Assembly (NCBI GenBank): GCA_902477755.1
Contig: CABSIK010000002.1
Location: 62,001-126,000 of the forward strand
Direction: 5' to 3'
DNA length: 64,000 nt
Origin: an uncultured Clostridia bacterium
GTDB lineage: Bacteria > Bacillota > Clostridia > Lachnospirales > Anaerotignaceae
In this document: positions 1-8,917 of the stretch, one piece after another
How positions within the stretch are numbered: position 1 is the first letter of the stretch
Layout of the letters: every line of letters begins with the position of its first letter
The notes under the pieces: generated by a model
Database searches by the model: none
What the model saw: only the letters and a program-made list of their open reading frames with translations
What the model was told of the DNA's origin: nothing
Position numbers and translations under genes: made by a program

Positions 1-2
1 AA

Positions 3-125
3 GCTGTCTTTGATATTGCATCTGCCCTTGGCATGGGAAAAGGTCTGCCAGAAGATATGGAATGGAATGATGGCAGATATGTAAGGGTGCCTGTACATGC
101 ACGGATACATGAATCCATAATCTGA
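3..125 (+). CDS. Periplasmic-type sugar-binding protein, C-terminal end only (cut by window start)
   Basis: Only the last 40 residues and the TGA stop are present. They line up by eye with the C-terminus of the galactose-binding protein encoded just downstream: both have an Ala-rich helix, a short turn, then a strand with V-R-V-P or V-R-I-P near the end. I infer a second sugar-binding protein of the same type-I periplasmic-binding fold, perhaps a galactose sensor or a duplicated transporter subunit. The end has no lysine-rich tail. The start, any signal peptide and the exact role lie outside the window. Confidence 0.6.
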   Translation, partial: AVFDIASALGMGKGLPEDMEWNDGRYVRVPVHARIHESII

Positions 126-134
126 ACAGTTTTT

Positions 135-271
135 TTGACAAAAACCGAAAAAAATTATATGTTTCGCCAAGAGAAAGAGAATAAATTTCATGTATATATA
201 AAAAAATCTCTATTTTTTGCCACGGACAGATTTGATATAATGTGATTAACAACAGGGAGATTGTTGTGTTA
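135..271 (+). promoter_or_regulatory. Promoter region and dyad upstream of the galactose operon
   Basis: A perfect -10 (TATAAT, 236-241) is preceded by TG one base upstream, making an extended -10; the -35 region is T-rich and weak. A TTGACA at 135-140 with a poorer -10 near 158 could be a second start. Just after the TATAAT, TAACAACA (247-254) and TTGTTGTGTTA (261-271) form an imperfect inverted repeat placed where a repressor would block transcription. No clear CcpA cre site was found. Confidence 0.5.
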
Positions 272-320
272 CATGTGTTTCGGTCTTGGACTGGACAAAA
301 TTTAAAGGAGGGTTTATACA

Positions 321-1358
321 ATGAAAAAGAAATTTTTAGCGATGTTAATGGCATCCGTGATGGTGTTGGGCCTTGCAGCCTGCGGCGGCGGCTCCAGTGA
401 CGCTGCTACAGAAGGCGATGCAGCAAGCGGCGATCTGCCCACAGTCGGTGTATTGATCTACAAATACGACGATACATACATCTCTACCGTAAGAAATTCC
501 CTGCAGGCAGCTCTGGAAGGCAAAGCAGTTGTAGAAATGCAGGATGGTAAAGGTGACCAGGCTACACAGAACGACCAGCTGGATGTTATGATCTCCAAAG
601 GCGTTGACGTACTGTGCGTAAACATGGTTGACGCAAAAGCTGCAAGCGGCGTTGTAGAAAAAGCATCCGCAGCAGGTATTCCTACTATCTTCTTCAACAG
701 AGAACCCGACACAGAAGTAATCAAATCCTATGATAAAGCATGCTTTATCGGTACAAATGCAATTGACGCCGGCAAAATGCAGGGTGACATCATCAAAGAA
801 CTCTTTGATGCACATCCTGAATATGACCTGAACGGCGACGGCAAAGTACAGTATGTAATGTTCCAGGGCGAACCTGACAACCCCGAAGCAATCGCTCGTA
901 CACAGTACAGTGTAGAACAGGCAGTAGCTAACGGTCTGACAATGGAACAGGTTGGCGAAACACAGGTATGTAACTGGGATACAGAAACAGCTCAGAAAGC
1001 AATGGAAGCTATGCTGGCTGCGAACGAAGGCAAAATCGAACTGGTTATCGCAAACAACGACGGTATGGCTATCGGTTGTGTAGCTGCTCTGTCCAACATT
1101 GGCTACAACACAGGTGCTGAAGGCGCTTCTTTCATCCCTGTAATCGGTGTTGACGCTACAGACGCTGCAAAAGATGCAATCGCAAAAGGCCAGATGAGCG
1201 CAACTGTTCTGCAGGACGGTGACGCAATGGGTAAAGCAATCGCAGCTGCAGCTCTGAACGCAGCAAACGGTGCTGAATTCCTGGATGGCACAGAATATAC
1301 ATACGATGACACAGGTATTGCAGTTCGTATCCCTTACGCTCCTTATACAGGAGAATAA
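321..1358 (+). CDS. mglB: Galactose/methyl-galactoside ABC transporter substrate-binding lipoprotein
   Basis: 345 aa. The N-terminus is a lipoprotein signal peptide (MKKK, hydrophobic stretch, lipobox L-A-A-C with Cys at about residue 21) followed by a Gly/Ser/Asp linker. The body is a type-I periplasmic binding protein (peripla_BP_4 type) resembling MglB; the Asp/Asn-rich segment near D-L-N-G-D-G-K fits the calcium-binding loop known in MglB. It would capture galactose outside the membrane and deliver it to MglAC. A strong site (AAAGGAGGGT, 304-313) sits before the ATG. The gene uses an optimised codon set (GTA, GAA, AAA, ACA) seen elsewhere here only in highly expressed genes. A hairpin separates it from mglA, consistent with higher expression. 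Confidence 0.93.
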   Translation: MKKKFLAMLMASVMVLGLAACGGGSSDAATEGDAASGDLPTVGVLIYKYDDTYISTVRNSLQAALEGKAVVEMQDGKGDQATQNDQLDVMISKGVDVLCVNMVDAKAASGVVEKASAAGIPTIFFNREPDTEVIKSYDKACFIGTNAIDAGKMQGDIIKELFDAHPEYDLNGDGKVQYVMFQGEPDNPEAIARTQYSVEQAVANGLTMEQVGETQVCNWDTETAQKAMEAMLAANEGKIELVIANNDGMAIGCVAALSNIGYNTGAEGASFIPVIGVDATDAAKDAIAKGQMSATVLQDGDAMGKAIAAAALNAANGAEFLDGTEYTYDDTGIAVRIPYAPYTGE

Positions 1359-1394
1359 TCTCTGATTTTCAGTAATAGATAGGAACATTTGGTT

Positions 1395-1423
1395 CGCACA
1401 GTGGGGTTTTTCCTCACTGTGCG
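1395..1423 (+). terminator. Hairpin between mglB and mglA
   Basis: A 12-bp stem with one G-U pair (CGCACAGTGGGG / CCTCACTGTGCG) and a TTTTT loop. The following sequence is only weakly U-rich, so it probably acts as a partial terminator or a 3' stabiliser of the mglB message, giving more binding protein than membrane subunits. Confidence 0.75.
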
Positions 1424-1561
1424 TTCTTATAAGCGAAGAAAGTCCGTGACTGAGAAACATTTGAAAGCACAGCAGCTTATTTTTTGAGAAGAAGCTGTCG
1501 TTGGGGAAGTTTTACAAAGAGAAGTTGGCACAACAGACGATTAGGAAGTGTGGTGAAGGCA

Positions 1562-3061
1562 GTGAGCCAAGAAAAATATGTACTGGAAATGACAGATATC
1601 GAAAAGCAGTTCCCCGGGGTAAAAGCACTGGATCATGCAATGCTCAAACTGCGTCCCGGTACTGTACATGCCCTCATGGGTGAAAATGGTGCAGGGAAAT
1701 CAACATTGATGAAATGTCTTTTTGGTATTTATAAACAGGATGGTGGCAAAATTGTCATTGATGGTCAGGAAACAGCGTTTTCCGGCCCTAAAAATGCGCT
1801 GGATAATGGTGTAGCGATGGTACATCAGGAACTGAATCAGGTACTCAAGCGCAGTGTTATGGAAAATATCTGGCTGGGTCGTTTTCCCAAACAGGGTGGA
1901 CTGGTCAGCCATAAGAAAATGTATCAGGAAACACAGAAAGTATTCGAGGAATTGGAAATCCCCGTCAACCCTAAGACAATCATCGGCAAATTGAGCGTAT
2001 CCCAGAGACAGATGGTAGAAATCGCAAAGGCCGTATCATATAATGCAAAAATTCTGGTATTGGACGAACCTACATCCTCTCTGACTCATGAGGAAGTAGA
2101 GCATCTGTTCCGCATCATCAACAAACTGCGTGACAGAGGCGTGGCAATGGTTTACATCAGTCATAAGATGGAAGAAATTTTGCAGATTTCCGACGAAGTT
2201 ACTATCATGCGAGACGGCAAGTGGATCGCAACGGAAAATGCGAAGGATCTGACAACAGATAAGATCATTCAGCTTATGGTAGGCCGTGACTTGACGGAGC
2301 GTTTCCCGCCCAAGACAAATAAGCCCGGCGAAGTTTTGCTGGATGTAAAAAATCTGACAGGAAAATATATGCCGACCTGTCAGGATGTAAGCTTCCAGCT
2401 GCGCAAAGGCGAAATCCTTGGTGTGGCAGGTCTGGTGGGCAGCAGAAGAACAGAGCTTCTGGAAACCATTTTTGGTATTGCCCATCATCAGAGCGGCGAA
2501 ATGTATATGCATGGCAAAAAAGTAGTGAACAAAGACGCAAAGACAGCCATCAAAAACGGCTTTGCGCTGCTGACAGAAGAACGTCGTGCCACAGGTATTT
2601 TCGGCGGCATGAGCATTCAGTTCAACTCTGTTATTGCCAATATCAAGAATTATCGGAAAGGTCTTTTGCTTTCCAATGGGAAAATGAAAGAAGACACAAA
2701 GTGGGTTATTGACAGTATGCATGTAAAAACCCCCAGCCAGAAGACTCATATCCGCTCACTTTCCGGCGGTAACCAGCAGAAGGTAATTTTGGGCAGATGG
2801 CTGCTGACAAAACCGGAAGTCTTGCTTCTGGACGAACCCACTCGCGGTATTGACGTAGGTGCGAAATACGAAATCTATCAGCTGATCATTGATCTGGCGC
2901 AGGAAGATAAGGGCGTTATTGTGGTTTCTTCCGAAATGCCGGAACTTTTGGGGATCTGCGACAGAATCATGGTTATGAGCAATGGTCACTTGGCTGGTAT
3001 TTTGGATGTCAAGGACGCAACACAGGAAGAAATCATGCGTCTGGCAGCAAAATATGTATAA
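1562..3061 (+). CDS. mglA: Galactose/methyl-galactoside import ATP-binding protein
   Basis: 499 aa from the chosen GTG. Two fused ABC ATPase domains: N-terminal Walker A G-E-N-G-A-G-K-S near residues 40-47, signature L-S-V-S-Q-R-Q and Walker B I-L-V-L-D-E-P; C-terminal half with L-S-G-G-N-Q-Q-K signature and L-L-L-D-E-P, but a degenerate second Walker A (G-L-V-G-S-R-R-T), as is usual in the MglA/RbsA family. The frame stays open upstream to a TTG at 1484, but the family normally begins a few residues before the Y-V-L-E-M strand, so GTG 1562 is preferred; GTG 1550 or 1553 are alternatives. It powers sugar import with MglB and MglC. Confidence 0.93.
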   Translation: MSQEKYVLEMTDIEKQFPGVKALDHAMLKLRPGTVHALMGENGAGKSTLMKCLFGIYKQDGGKIVIDGQETAFSGPKNALDNGVAMVHQELNQVLKRSVMENIWLGRFPKQGGLVSHKKMYQETQKVFEELEIPVNPKTIIGKLSVSQRQMVEIAKAVSYNAKILVLDEPTSSLTHEEVEHLFRIINKLRDRGVAMVYISHKMEEILQISDEVTIMRDGKWIATENAKDLTTDKIIQLMVGRDLTERFPPKTNKPGEVLLDVKNLTGKYMPTCQDVSFQLRKGEILGVAGLVGSRRTELLETIFGIAHHQSGEMYMHGKKVVNKDAKTAIKNGFALLTEERRATGIFGGMSIQFNSVIANIKNYRKGLLLSNGKMKEDTKWVIDSMHVKTPSQKTHIRSLSGGNQQKVILGRWLLTKPEVLLLDEPTRGIDVGAKYEIYQLIIDLAQEDKGVIVVSSEMPELLGICDRIMVMSNGHLAGILDVKDATQEEIMRLAAKYV

Positions 3062-3078
3062 TGGGGAGGTAAAAAAGA

Positions 3079-4098
3079 ATGGAAAAATTAAAGAGTCTCA
3101 AAGGGGACAAGACCTGGCAGGAACTTCTGCTGGACTATGCTCTGTACATCATCCTGATCATCATGATCATCGGTGTCATTGCAGCTGACCCTACATTTTT
3201 ATCTAAGAATAACTTTTTGAAAATTTTGGCACAGGCTTCTACCAGAGGTATTTTGGCGCTGGGTGTTGCTGGTATGATCGTATTGGCAGGTACTGACTTG
3301 TCTGCTGGTCGTATTCTGGGCTGCGGTGCTGCAATCTCCGCATCCTTATTGCAGAGCGTTACATATGCATCCCGTATGTATCCCCAGATTACAGAACCAC
3401 TGCCTATGATTCTGCCTTTGCTGCTGTCTATCGTGGTTTGTGTGGCTTTCTGTCTGCTCAACGGTTTTGGTGTGGCAAAACTGCACATGCATGCATTCAT
3501 TATTTCGTTAGGTACGCAGCTCATAGCCTATGGTGCTCTGTGTCTGTACATCGATAGCCAGAAGGGCGGCGCACAGCCTATTGCCAGCCTGGATCCCAGA
3601 TATATCGAACTGGTAAACGGTTACTGGCTGGGTATTCCTCACCTGGTTTACTTCATGGTTATTTGTGCTGTTATTATGTGGTTTGTATGGAATAAAACCA
3701 CTTTGGGTAAAAACATGTTTGCCATCGGCGGCAACCCTGAAGCGGCTGCTGTATCTGGCGTAAACGTAGCAAAAAATATCATGTTGATTTATCTGGTGGC
3801 AGGTATTCTCTATGGTATTGCGGCGTTTCTGGAAGCAGGTCGTATCCAGAGTGTAACAACAGCTACAGGTACTAACTACGATCTGGATGCGATCTCCGGC
3901 TGCGTTATCGGTGGTGTATCCTTCTCTGGTGGTGTTGGTACCATCCCCGGTATCCTCATTGGTGTTATCATCCTGCAGGTAATCAACTACAGCCTGTACT
4001 ATCTGGGTGTTAATGCATATCTGCAGTACATCATCAAAGGTCTGATCATCATTCTGGCCGTTGCCATCGACGTTCGTAAATATATTGCAAAGAAATAA
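3079..4098 (+). CDS. mglC: Galactose/methyl-galactoside ABC transporter permease
   Basis: 339 aa, about eight to ten hydrophobic membrane segments, with the Gly-rich loop G-G-V-S-F-S-G-G-V-G-T near the C-terminus that is typical of BPD_transp_2 (RbsC/MglC) permeases. It forms the membrane channel that MglA drives. The gene follows mglA by 17 nt with a GGGGAGGT site, so the two are co-transcribed. The MglB-MglA-MglC order matches the standard transporter cassette; the following gal genes make galactose the likely substrate. Confidence 0.93.
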   Translation: MEKLKSLKGDKTWQELLLDYALYIILIIMIIGVIAADPTFLSKNNFLKILAQASTRGILALGVAGMIVLAGTDLSAGRILGCGAAISASLLQSVTYASRMYPQITEPLPMILPLLLSIVVCVAFCLLNGFGVAKLHMHAFIISLGTQLIAYGALCLYIDSQKGGAQPIASLDPRYIELVNGYWLGIPHLVYFMVICAVIMWFVWNKTTLGKNMFAIGGNPEAAAVSGVNVAKNIMLIYLVAGILYGIAAFLEAGRIQSVTTATGTNYDLDAISGCVIGGVSFSGGVGTIPGILIGVIILQVINYSLYYLGVNAYLQYIIKGLIIILAVAIDVRKYIAKK

Positions 4099-4123
4099 TT
4101 TTTTCGGTAAGATGTGATATGAA

Positions 4124-4151
4124 AATTCCCCCGTTTGACTACGGGGGAATT
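4124..4151 (+). terminator. Hairpin after mglC
   Basis: Perfect 11-bp stem AATTCCCCCGT / ACGGGGGAATT with a 6-nt loop, followed by a broken U-run. Probably a partial terminator, leaving room for read-through into the gal genes. Confidence 0.7.
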
Positions 4152-4189
4152 GTTGCAATTTGAAGCCATAAAAACAAAGGAGGGATTTT

Positions 4190-4435
4190 GTGACAGATGC
4201 ACAAAAACCTGTAAACCCGGAGGATTTGGAACAGCGGTTACAGGCGCTGGAGGAACGGGAAAGAGCTCTGGAAGAAAAAGAAACAGAGCTGAAACAAAGA
4301 GAAAGTAAATTTACAGGGGCGAAGTATAACCTGTATTCCCATATCAATGTTTCTTTAAAGACCATGAATATTGTGGTGGGCGTCATCGCAGCGGCATTGG
4401 TTATTGCTATTGTGGCAGGGGTCATTTATCGATAA
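4190..4435 (+). CDS. Small coiled-coil protein with one C-terminal membrane helix
   Basis: 81 aa, GTG start 6 nt after an AAGGAGGG site. Residues about 10-44 form a highly charged Glu/Arg/Lys/Gln helix with heptad-like leucines, a predicted coiled coil. Residues about 58-80 form one hydrophobic helix, and almost nothing follows it, so the protein should be tail-anchored with the coiled coil in the cytoplasm. It sits between the transporter and galactokinase and is probably transcribed with them. I do not recognise a family; a scaffold or transporter-associated role is only a guess. Confidence 0.75.
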   Translation: MTDAQKPVNPEDLEQRLQALEERERALEEKETELKQRESKFTGAKYNLYSHINVSLKTMNIVVGVIAAALVIAIVAGVIYR

Positions 4436-4450
4436 AACAGGAGGAACACC

Positions 4451-5710
4451 ATGAAACAAAATTGGAACAAAGAAAGCCTTTTGGCAGCCTATCCCCGTTT
4501 TGAAGCACAGCCGGATTTTTATCTGGGACGGATGGCAGATGCAGAAAAAGGCTTTGCAGATACATTCGGCAAAGAAGCGGAGCGTTTTTTCAGCGCACCC
4601 GGCAGAACAGAAATCGGTGGCAACCATACAGACCATCAGCATGGCTGTGTATTGGCAGCGGCAGTAGATTTGGATATTTTCGGTGCGGCAGCGAAAAATG
4701 ACAGCCGTATCATCCGTATTTTCTCCGAAGGCTACGGCATGGAAGAAATTTCTCTGGATGATCTGGAAGTGAAAAAAGAAGAAATCAACACAACAGCTTC
4801 TCTCATTCGTGGGGTAGCTTCCAAAATTACACAGATGGGTTATACACTGGGCGGTCTGGATATGTATACCGTTTCCAATGTACTGAAAGGCTCCGGCATT
4901 TCTTCTTCCGCGGCTTATGAAGTTCTGGTAGGTACTGTCATCAACGCACTGTATTGTGAAAATAAACTGACACCTGTGGAAATTGCCCAGATTGGCCAGT
5001 ATGCGGAAAATGTGTACTTTGGCAAAATGAGCGGTTTGATGGATCAGACAGCATCTTCCGTAGGCGGCGTTGTTGCCATTGATTTTCGGGATAATGCAAA
5101 TCCCATTGTAAGAAAACTGGATTTTGATTTCACAAAAGCAGGTTATGCCCTGTGTATCATTGACAGCGGCGCAGACCATGCGGATTTATCTGATGAATAT
5201 TCTGCCATTCCTATGGAAATGCGGCAGGTAGCAGCACACTTCGGCAAAGAAGTGCTGCGGGAAGTGGCTCTGGCAGACTTTTTGACAGATATGGCTGCTG
5301 TTCGGGAAAAAGCAGGTGACCGTGCAACACTGCGTGCATACCATTTCCTGAAAGATAATCAGAGAGCCATTGACGAAGCGGCAGCACTGGAAGCAGGAGA
5401 TTTTGATAAGTTCTTATCTTTGGTGAAAGAATCTGGCTATTCTTCTTTCATGTATTTGCAGAACGTGTATGTTTCCGGCAGTGTACAGCATCAGGAAGTT
5501 GCTTATGCTCTGGCAGCTTGTGAAGCGGCATTGGCAGGCAAAGGCGCTTACCGTGTCCATGGCGGTGGTTTTGCCGGAACCATTCAGGCTTTTGTGCCTC
5601 AGGAAATGCTGGCAGGTTTTGTGGAACAGATGGAAAAAGCTGTGGGTAAGGGCAGATGTCATGTGCTGTCCATTCGTCCCGCAGGCGGTACAGAATTGAT
5701 GAAGGTTTGA
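4451..5710 (+). CDS. galK: Galactokinase
   Basis: 419 aa GHMP kinase. The substrate signature is present in a variant form (P-G-R-T-E-I-G-G-N-H-T-D-H-Q, residues about 50-63, where many enzymes have G-E-H-T-D-Y). The ATP-binding Gly/Ser loop is G-S-G-I-S-S-S-A-A-Y (about 131-140), and the C-terminal GHMP motif is H-G-G-G-F-A-G-T. It phosphorylates galactose to galactose-1-phosphate in the first step of the Leloir pathway. An AGGAGG site precedes the ATG; galE follows 21 nt later, then galT, so all three steps are in one operon with the importer. Confidence 0.94.
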   Translation: MKQNWNKESLLAAYPRFEAQPDFYLGRMADAEKGFADTFGKEAERFFSAPGRTEIGGNHTDHQHGCVLAAAVDLDIFGAAAKNDSRIIRIFSEGYGMEEISLDDLEVKKEEINTTASLIRGVASKITQMGYTLGGLDMYTVSNVLKGSGISSSAAYEVLVGTVINALYCENKLTPVEIAQIGQYAENVYFGKMSGLMDQTASSVGGVVAIDFRDNANPIVRKLDFDFTKAGYALCIIDSGADHADLSDEYSAIPMEMRQVAAHFGKEVLREVALADFLTDMAAVREKAGDRATLRAYHFLKDNQRAIDEAAALEAGDFDKFLSLVKESGYSSFMYLQNVYVSGSVQHQEVAYALAACEAALAGKGAYRVHGGGFAGTIQAFVPQEMLAGFVEQMEKAVGKGRCHVLSIRPAGGTELMKV

Positions 5711-5731
5711 GAAAAATAGGAGGGATGCTCT

Positions 5732-6715
5732 ATGGCAATTTTGGTATTGGGCGGCGCAGGCTATATCGGTTCTCATACGGTGTATGCCCTGTGTGAAGCA
5801 GGCAGAGAAGTAGTGGTTGTGGATAATCTGGAAACAGGACACGCAGAAGCGGTACATCCTGATGCAAAGTTCTATAAAGGCGATATTTCTGATAAACCTT
5901 TTCTGAACGAGGTATTCCAGAAGGAAAATATCGAAGCAGTTATCCATTTTGCCGCTTATTCTCTGGTAGGGGAAAGCGTGGAAAACCCCCTGAAATATTA
6001 TGAAAACAACTTGAGCAAAACAAGAGACATGTTGGAGGTTATGGTTGCTAACGGCGTAGATAAATTCGTGTTCTCCTCTACAGCGGCGACATACGGTGAA
6101 CCGGAACGGGTACCTATTCTGGAAAACGACCGTACAGAACCTACGAACCCTTACGGCGAAACAAAACTGGCAATGGAAAAAATGTTCAAATGGACAGGCA
6201 ACGCAACAGGTCTGCGTTATGTATCCCTACGTTACTTCAACGCCTGCGGTGCCCACGTCAGCGGCAACATCGGGGAAGCGCACAATCCTGAAAGCCATCT
6301 GATTCCCTTGATTTTGCAGGTACCTAATAGCAAACGGGAATTTATCAGCATTTTCGGCAATGACTATCCTACACCCGACGGCACATGTATCCGTGACTAC
6401 ATCCATGTAACAGACCTGGCAGATGCCCATATTCTGGCGGTGGATTATCTGCTGAAAGGCGGGCAGAGTGACATTTTCAATCTGGGCAACGGCGTTGGTT
6501 TCTCCGTAAGAGAAGTTATCGAAACCGCAAGAAAAGTAACAGGTCATCCCATTCCTGCAAAAGAAGTGGCTCGCCGTGCCGGTGATCCTGCACAGCTCAT
6601 TGCTTCCAGTGAAAAAGCGAAAAAAGTGCTGGGCTGGAACCCTCAGCATGACAGTCTGGAAGAAATCATTTCTTCCGCATGGAATTGGCACAAAAATCAC
6701 CCCAATGGTTTTTGA
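5732..6715 (+). CDS. galE: UDP-glucose 4-epimerase
   Basis: 327 aa short-chain dehydrogenase-type epimerase. The NAD-binding motif G-G-A-G-Y-I-G-S is at residues 7-14, the catalytic S-S-T segment at about 115-117 and Y-x-x-x-K as Y141-G-E-T-K145. It interconverts UDP-galactose and UDP-glucose, regenerating the UDP-glucose used by GalT. Length and motif spacing match bacterial GalE. An AGGAGG site lies just before the start, and galT begins 14 nt after the stop. Confidence 0.95.
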   Translation: MAILVLGGAGYIGSHTVYALCEAGREVVVVDNLETGHAEAVHPDAKFYKGDISDKPFLNEVFQKENIEAVIHFAAYSLVGESVENPLKYYENNLSKTRDMLEVMVANGVDKFVFSSTAATYGEPERVPILENDRTEPTNPYGETKLAMEKMFKWTGNATGLRYVSLRYFNACGAHVSGNIGEAHNPESHLIPLILQVPNSKREFISIFGNDYPTPDGTCIRDYIHVTDLADAHILAVDYLLKGGQSDIFNLGNGVGFSVREVIETARKVTGHPIPAKEVARRAGDPAQLIASSEKAKKVLGWNPQHDSLEEIISSAWNWHKNHPNGF

Positions 6716-6729
6716 GAAAGGGGAAAGAC

Positions 6730-8229
6730 ATGGTATATAAAGCAATTCGAGATTTGGCGCTCTATGGCGTCAGAACAGGGCTGATTACAGAAGCGGATGT
6801 GCCTTATGTCATCAACCGTTTGATAGACGAAATGAAACTGGATGTTTATGAAGAACCCACAGGCGAAGCGGAAACCGATTTGGAAACCATTCTGTCTGTT
6901 CTGCTGGAAGATGCCTGCAAACGGGAACTGATTCCTGACAGCATCGTATATAAAGATTTGTTTGATACAAAGCTCATGGGTGTCATGACACCTTTCCCTA
7001 GAGAAGTCATTGGAAAATTCCGTGAACTTCATGCGAAAGACCCGGAAAAAGCAACAGATTGGTATTATGATTTCAGCTGTAATACAGACTACATCCGCAG
7101 ATACCGCATCAAAAAGGATATGCGTTGGAAAACCATGACAGAATACGGTGAAATCGACATCACCATCAATCTGTCCAAGCCGGAAAAAGACCCCAAAGCC
7201 ATTGCGGCGGCAAAACTGGCTCCCCAGAGCGGTTATCCCAAATGTATGCTTTGTCGGGAAAACGAAGGCTATGCTGGTCGGGTGAACCATCCCGCCAGAG
7301 AAAACCACCGCATCATTCCTCTGCGTATTGCGGGAAATGATTGGTTTTTCCAGTATTCTCCCTATGTGTATTACAATGAACACTGCATCGTGTTCAATGG
7401 ACAGCATGTACCTATGAAAATCGATAGAAACGCTTTTGCGAAAATGTTTGATTTCATCAACTTCCTGCCGCATTACTTTGTAGGCTCCAACGCAGATTTG
7501 CCCATCGTAGGCGGTTCTATCCTGTCCCATGACCATTTCCAAGGGGGACGTTATACTTTCGCCATGGAACGGGCAGAAGTAGAACGGAAAGCAGTCTGCA
7601 AGGGCTTTGAGGATGTGGAAATGGGCGTTGTGAAATGGCCTATGTCCGTTATCCGTATTTCCCATAAAGACCATAATCGTCTGATTGACTGCGCCGATAT
7701 GATTTTGCAGAAATGGCGTGGTTATACAGACGAAGATGCCTTTATCTTTGCGGAAACAGATGGAGAACCTCATAACACCATTACACCCATTGCAAGAAAA
7801 CGTGGCGATAAATACGAACTGGATTTGGTACTGCGCAATAATATCACTACAGAAGAACATCCTCTGGGTGTGTACCATCCTCACAGCCATTTGCACCATA
7901 TCAAGAAAGAAAACATTGGCTTGATTGAGGTTATGGGGCTTGCGGTACTGCCTGCCAGACTGAAAGAAGAAATGCAGTGCCTGAAAGAAGCCATACTTTC
8001 CGGCGCAGATTTGGAGGCAGACGAAAAGACCAGCAGCCATGGCCAGTGGGCACAGGAATTCCTGAAAAAATATGATACTGTGACAGCAGAAAATCTGGAC
8101 AGCATCATTCAGGAAGAAATTGGTCTGGTGTTTGCACAGGTTCTGGAAGATGCCGGCGTATATAAGAGAACAGCGGAAGGTCAGGCGGCATTTGACCGTT
8201 TCCTGCGTCATTGCGGCGCGGAAATCTGA
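6730..8229 (+). CDS. galT: UTP/UDP-glucose--hexose-1-phosphate uridylyltransferase (GalT type 2)
   Basis: 499 aa, the longer form found in Bacillota and unlike the roughly 350-aa E. coli enzyme. A histidine-rich centre with S-H-D-H-F-Q-G-G and a later H-P-H-S-H-L-H-H run fit the family. It transfers UMP from UDP-glucose to galactose-1-phosphate. The frame is open up to 6679 inside galE, but the ATG at 6730 follows GAAAGGGGAAAG and starts M-V-Y-K-A-I, so it is chosen. It is the last gene of the gal operon. Confidence 0.94.
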   Translation: MVYKAIRDLALYGVRTGLITEADVPYVINRLIDEMKLDVYEEPTGEAETDLETILSVLLEDACKRELIPDSIVYKDLFDTKLMGVMTPFPREVIGKFRELHAKDPEKATDWYYDFSCNTDYIRRYRIKKDMRWKTMTEYGEIDITINLSKPEKDPKAIAAAKLAPQSGYPKCMLCRENEGYAGRVNHPARENHRIIPLRIAGNDWFFQYSPYVYYNEHCIVFNGQHVPMKIDRNAFAKMFDFINFLPHYFVGSNADLPIVGGSILSHDHFQGGRYTFAMERAEVERKAVCKGFEDVEMGVVKWPMSVIRISHKDHNRLIDCADMILQKWRGYTDEDAFIFAETDGEPHNTITPIARKRGDKYELDLVLRNNITTEEHPLGVYHPHSHLHHIKKENIGLIEVMGLAVLPARLKEEMQCLKEAILSGADLEADEKTSSHGQWAQEFLKKYDTVTAENLDSIIQEEIGLVFAQVLEDAGVYKRTAEGQAAFDRFLRHCGAEI

Positions 8230-8263
8230 TTCCTTCAATAAAAATAAAATAACAGACAAAAAA

Positions 8264-8298
8264 CAGAAGAGCAGGGTTGGAGAATCCCTGCTCTTCTG
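8264..8298. terminator. Convergent terminator between galT and thiE
   Basis: 13-bp perfect stem CAGAAGAGCAGGG / CCCTGCTCTTCTG with a 9-nt loop. On the minus strand it is followed by six T, so it is a good terminator for the thi operon; on the plus strand the U-run is poor. Confidence 0.85.
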
Positions 8299-8338
8299 CT
8301 GTCTTGGAATATGTTATCAAATATTTGAAAGTAAGCTA

Positions 8339-8917
8339 TTATAACTGCATCATGCCGGACATGATGCATCCGCCTTTGGCACCGCAGTCCATAACTTCCT
8401 GTAACTGTTTTTCATTGATTTTGATGCCGCCAATGGCGTAAACAGGAATGGATACCCTGCGGCAGACCTCTTCCAGAAAAATAAGTCCTCTGGGGGGGAG
8501 ACCTTTTTTGCAGTCTGTGACGTAAATATGCCCAGCGGTGATGTAAGTTGCCCCCAGTTTTTCCGCTTCTTCTGCCTCTGCCGGCGCGTGAATGGAGGTT
8601 CCTACATGGGAGAAACCAGACAGTTCCGTTTTGTGGGCACGGAGCAGAGGAAGGGGCAGATGGATGGCGTCACAGCCCAGTTCTTTTGCCGCACGGAAAT
8701 AGGTGTGCAGGATACAAGGAACGTTATGACGCTGACAGATTGCCAATACATCTTTTGCCAGAGCGGTGTATTCTGCTTCTGACAAATCCTTTTCCCGCAG
8801 AATCAAACCCTTGGGATGGTGTTTGCAGATTTCTTCTATCTGTTCCAGAAAGGGGTGTTTGCTCAATGTGCGGTTTGATACCGCCAGAATATGGGAAAAG
8901 AATGGGTCATTATACAT
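8339..8917 (-). CDS. thiE: Thiamine phosphate synthase
   Basis: 192 aa TIM-barrel of the ThiE/TenI family. The strand G-L-I-L-R-E-K-D and the later I-Y-V-T-D-C-K-K-G-L-P-P-R-G-L correspond to the substrate- and diphosphate-binding loops, and Y-A-I-G-G-I to the phosphate cup. It joins the thiazole and pyrimidine moieties to give thiamine phosphate. It overlaps the end of thiH by 8 nt, indicating translational coupling. TenI (thiazole tautomerase) is the alternative, but the loop residues favour ThiE. It is the last gene of the thi operon. Confidence 0.8.
   Translation of the reverse strand: MYNDPFFSHILAVSNRTLSKHPFLEQIEEICKHHPKGLILREKDLSEAEYTALAKDVLAICQRHNVPCILHTYFRAAKELGCDAIHLPLPLLRAHKTELSGFSHVGTSIHAPAEAEEAEKLGATYITAGHIYVTDCKKGLPPRGLIFLEEVCRRVSIPVYAIGGIKINEKQLQEVMDCGAKGGCIMSGMMQL

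Noticed and set aside
126..320. CcpA cre site in the galactose promoter
   Set aside because: Expected for a sugar operon, but no sequence close to the cre consensus was found.
6697..8259. Long open frame opposite galT
   Set aside because: It is a shadow: Cys/Phe/His-rich, no plausible domain, no ribosome site, fully antisense to a clear gene.
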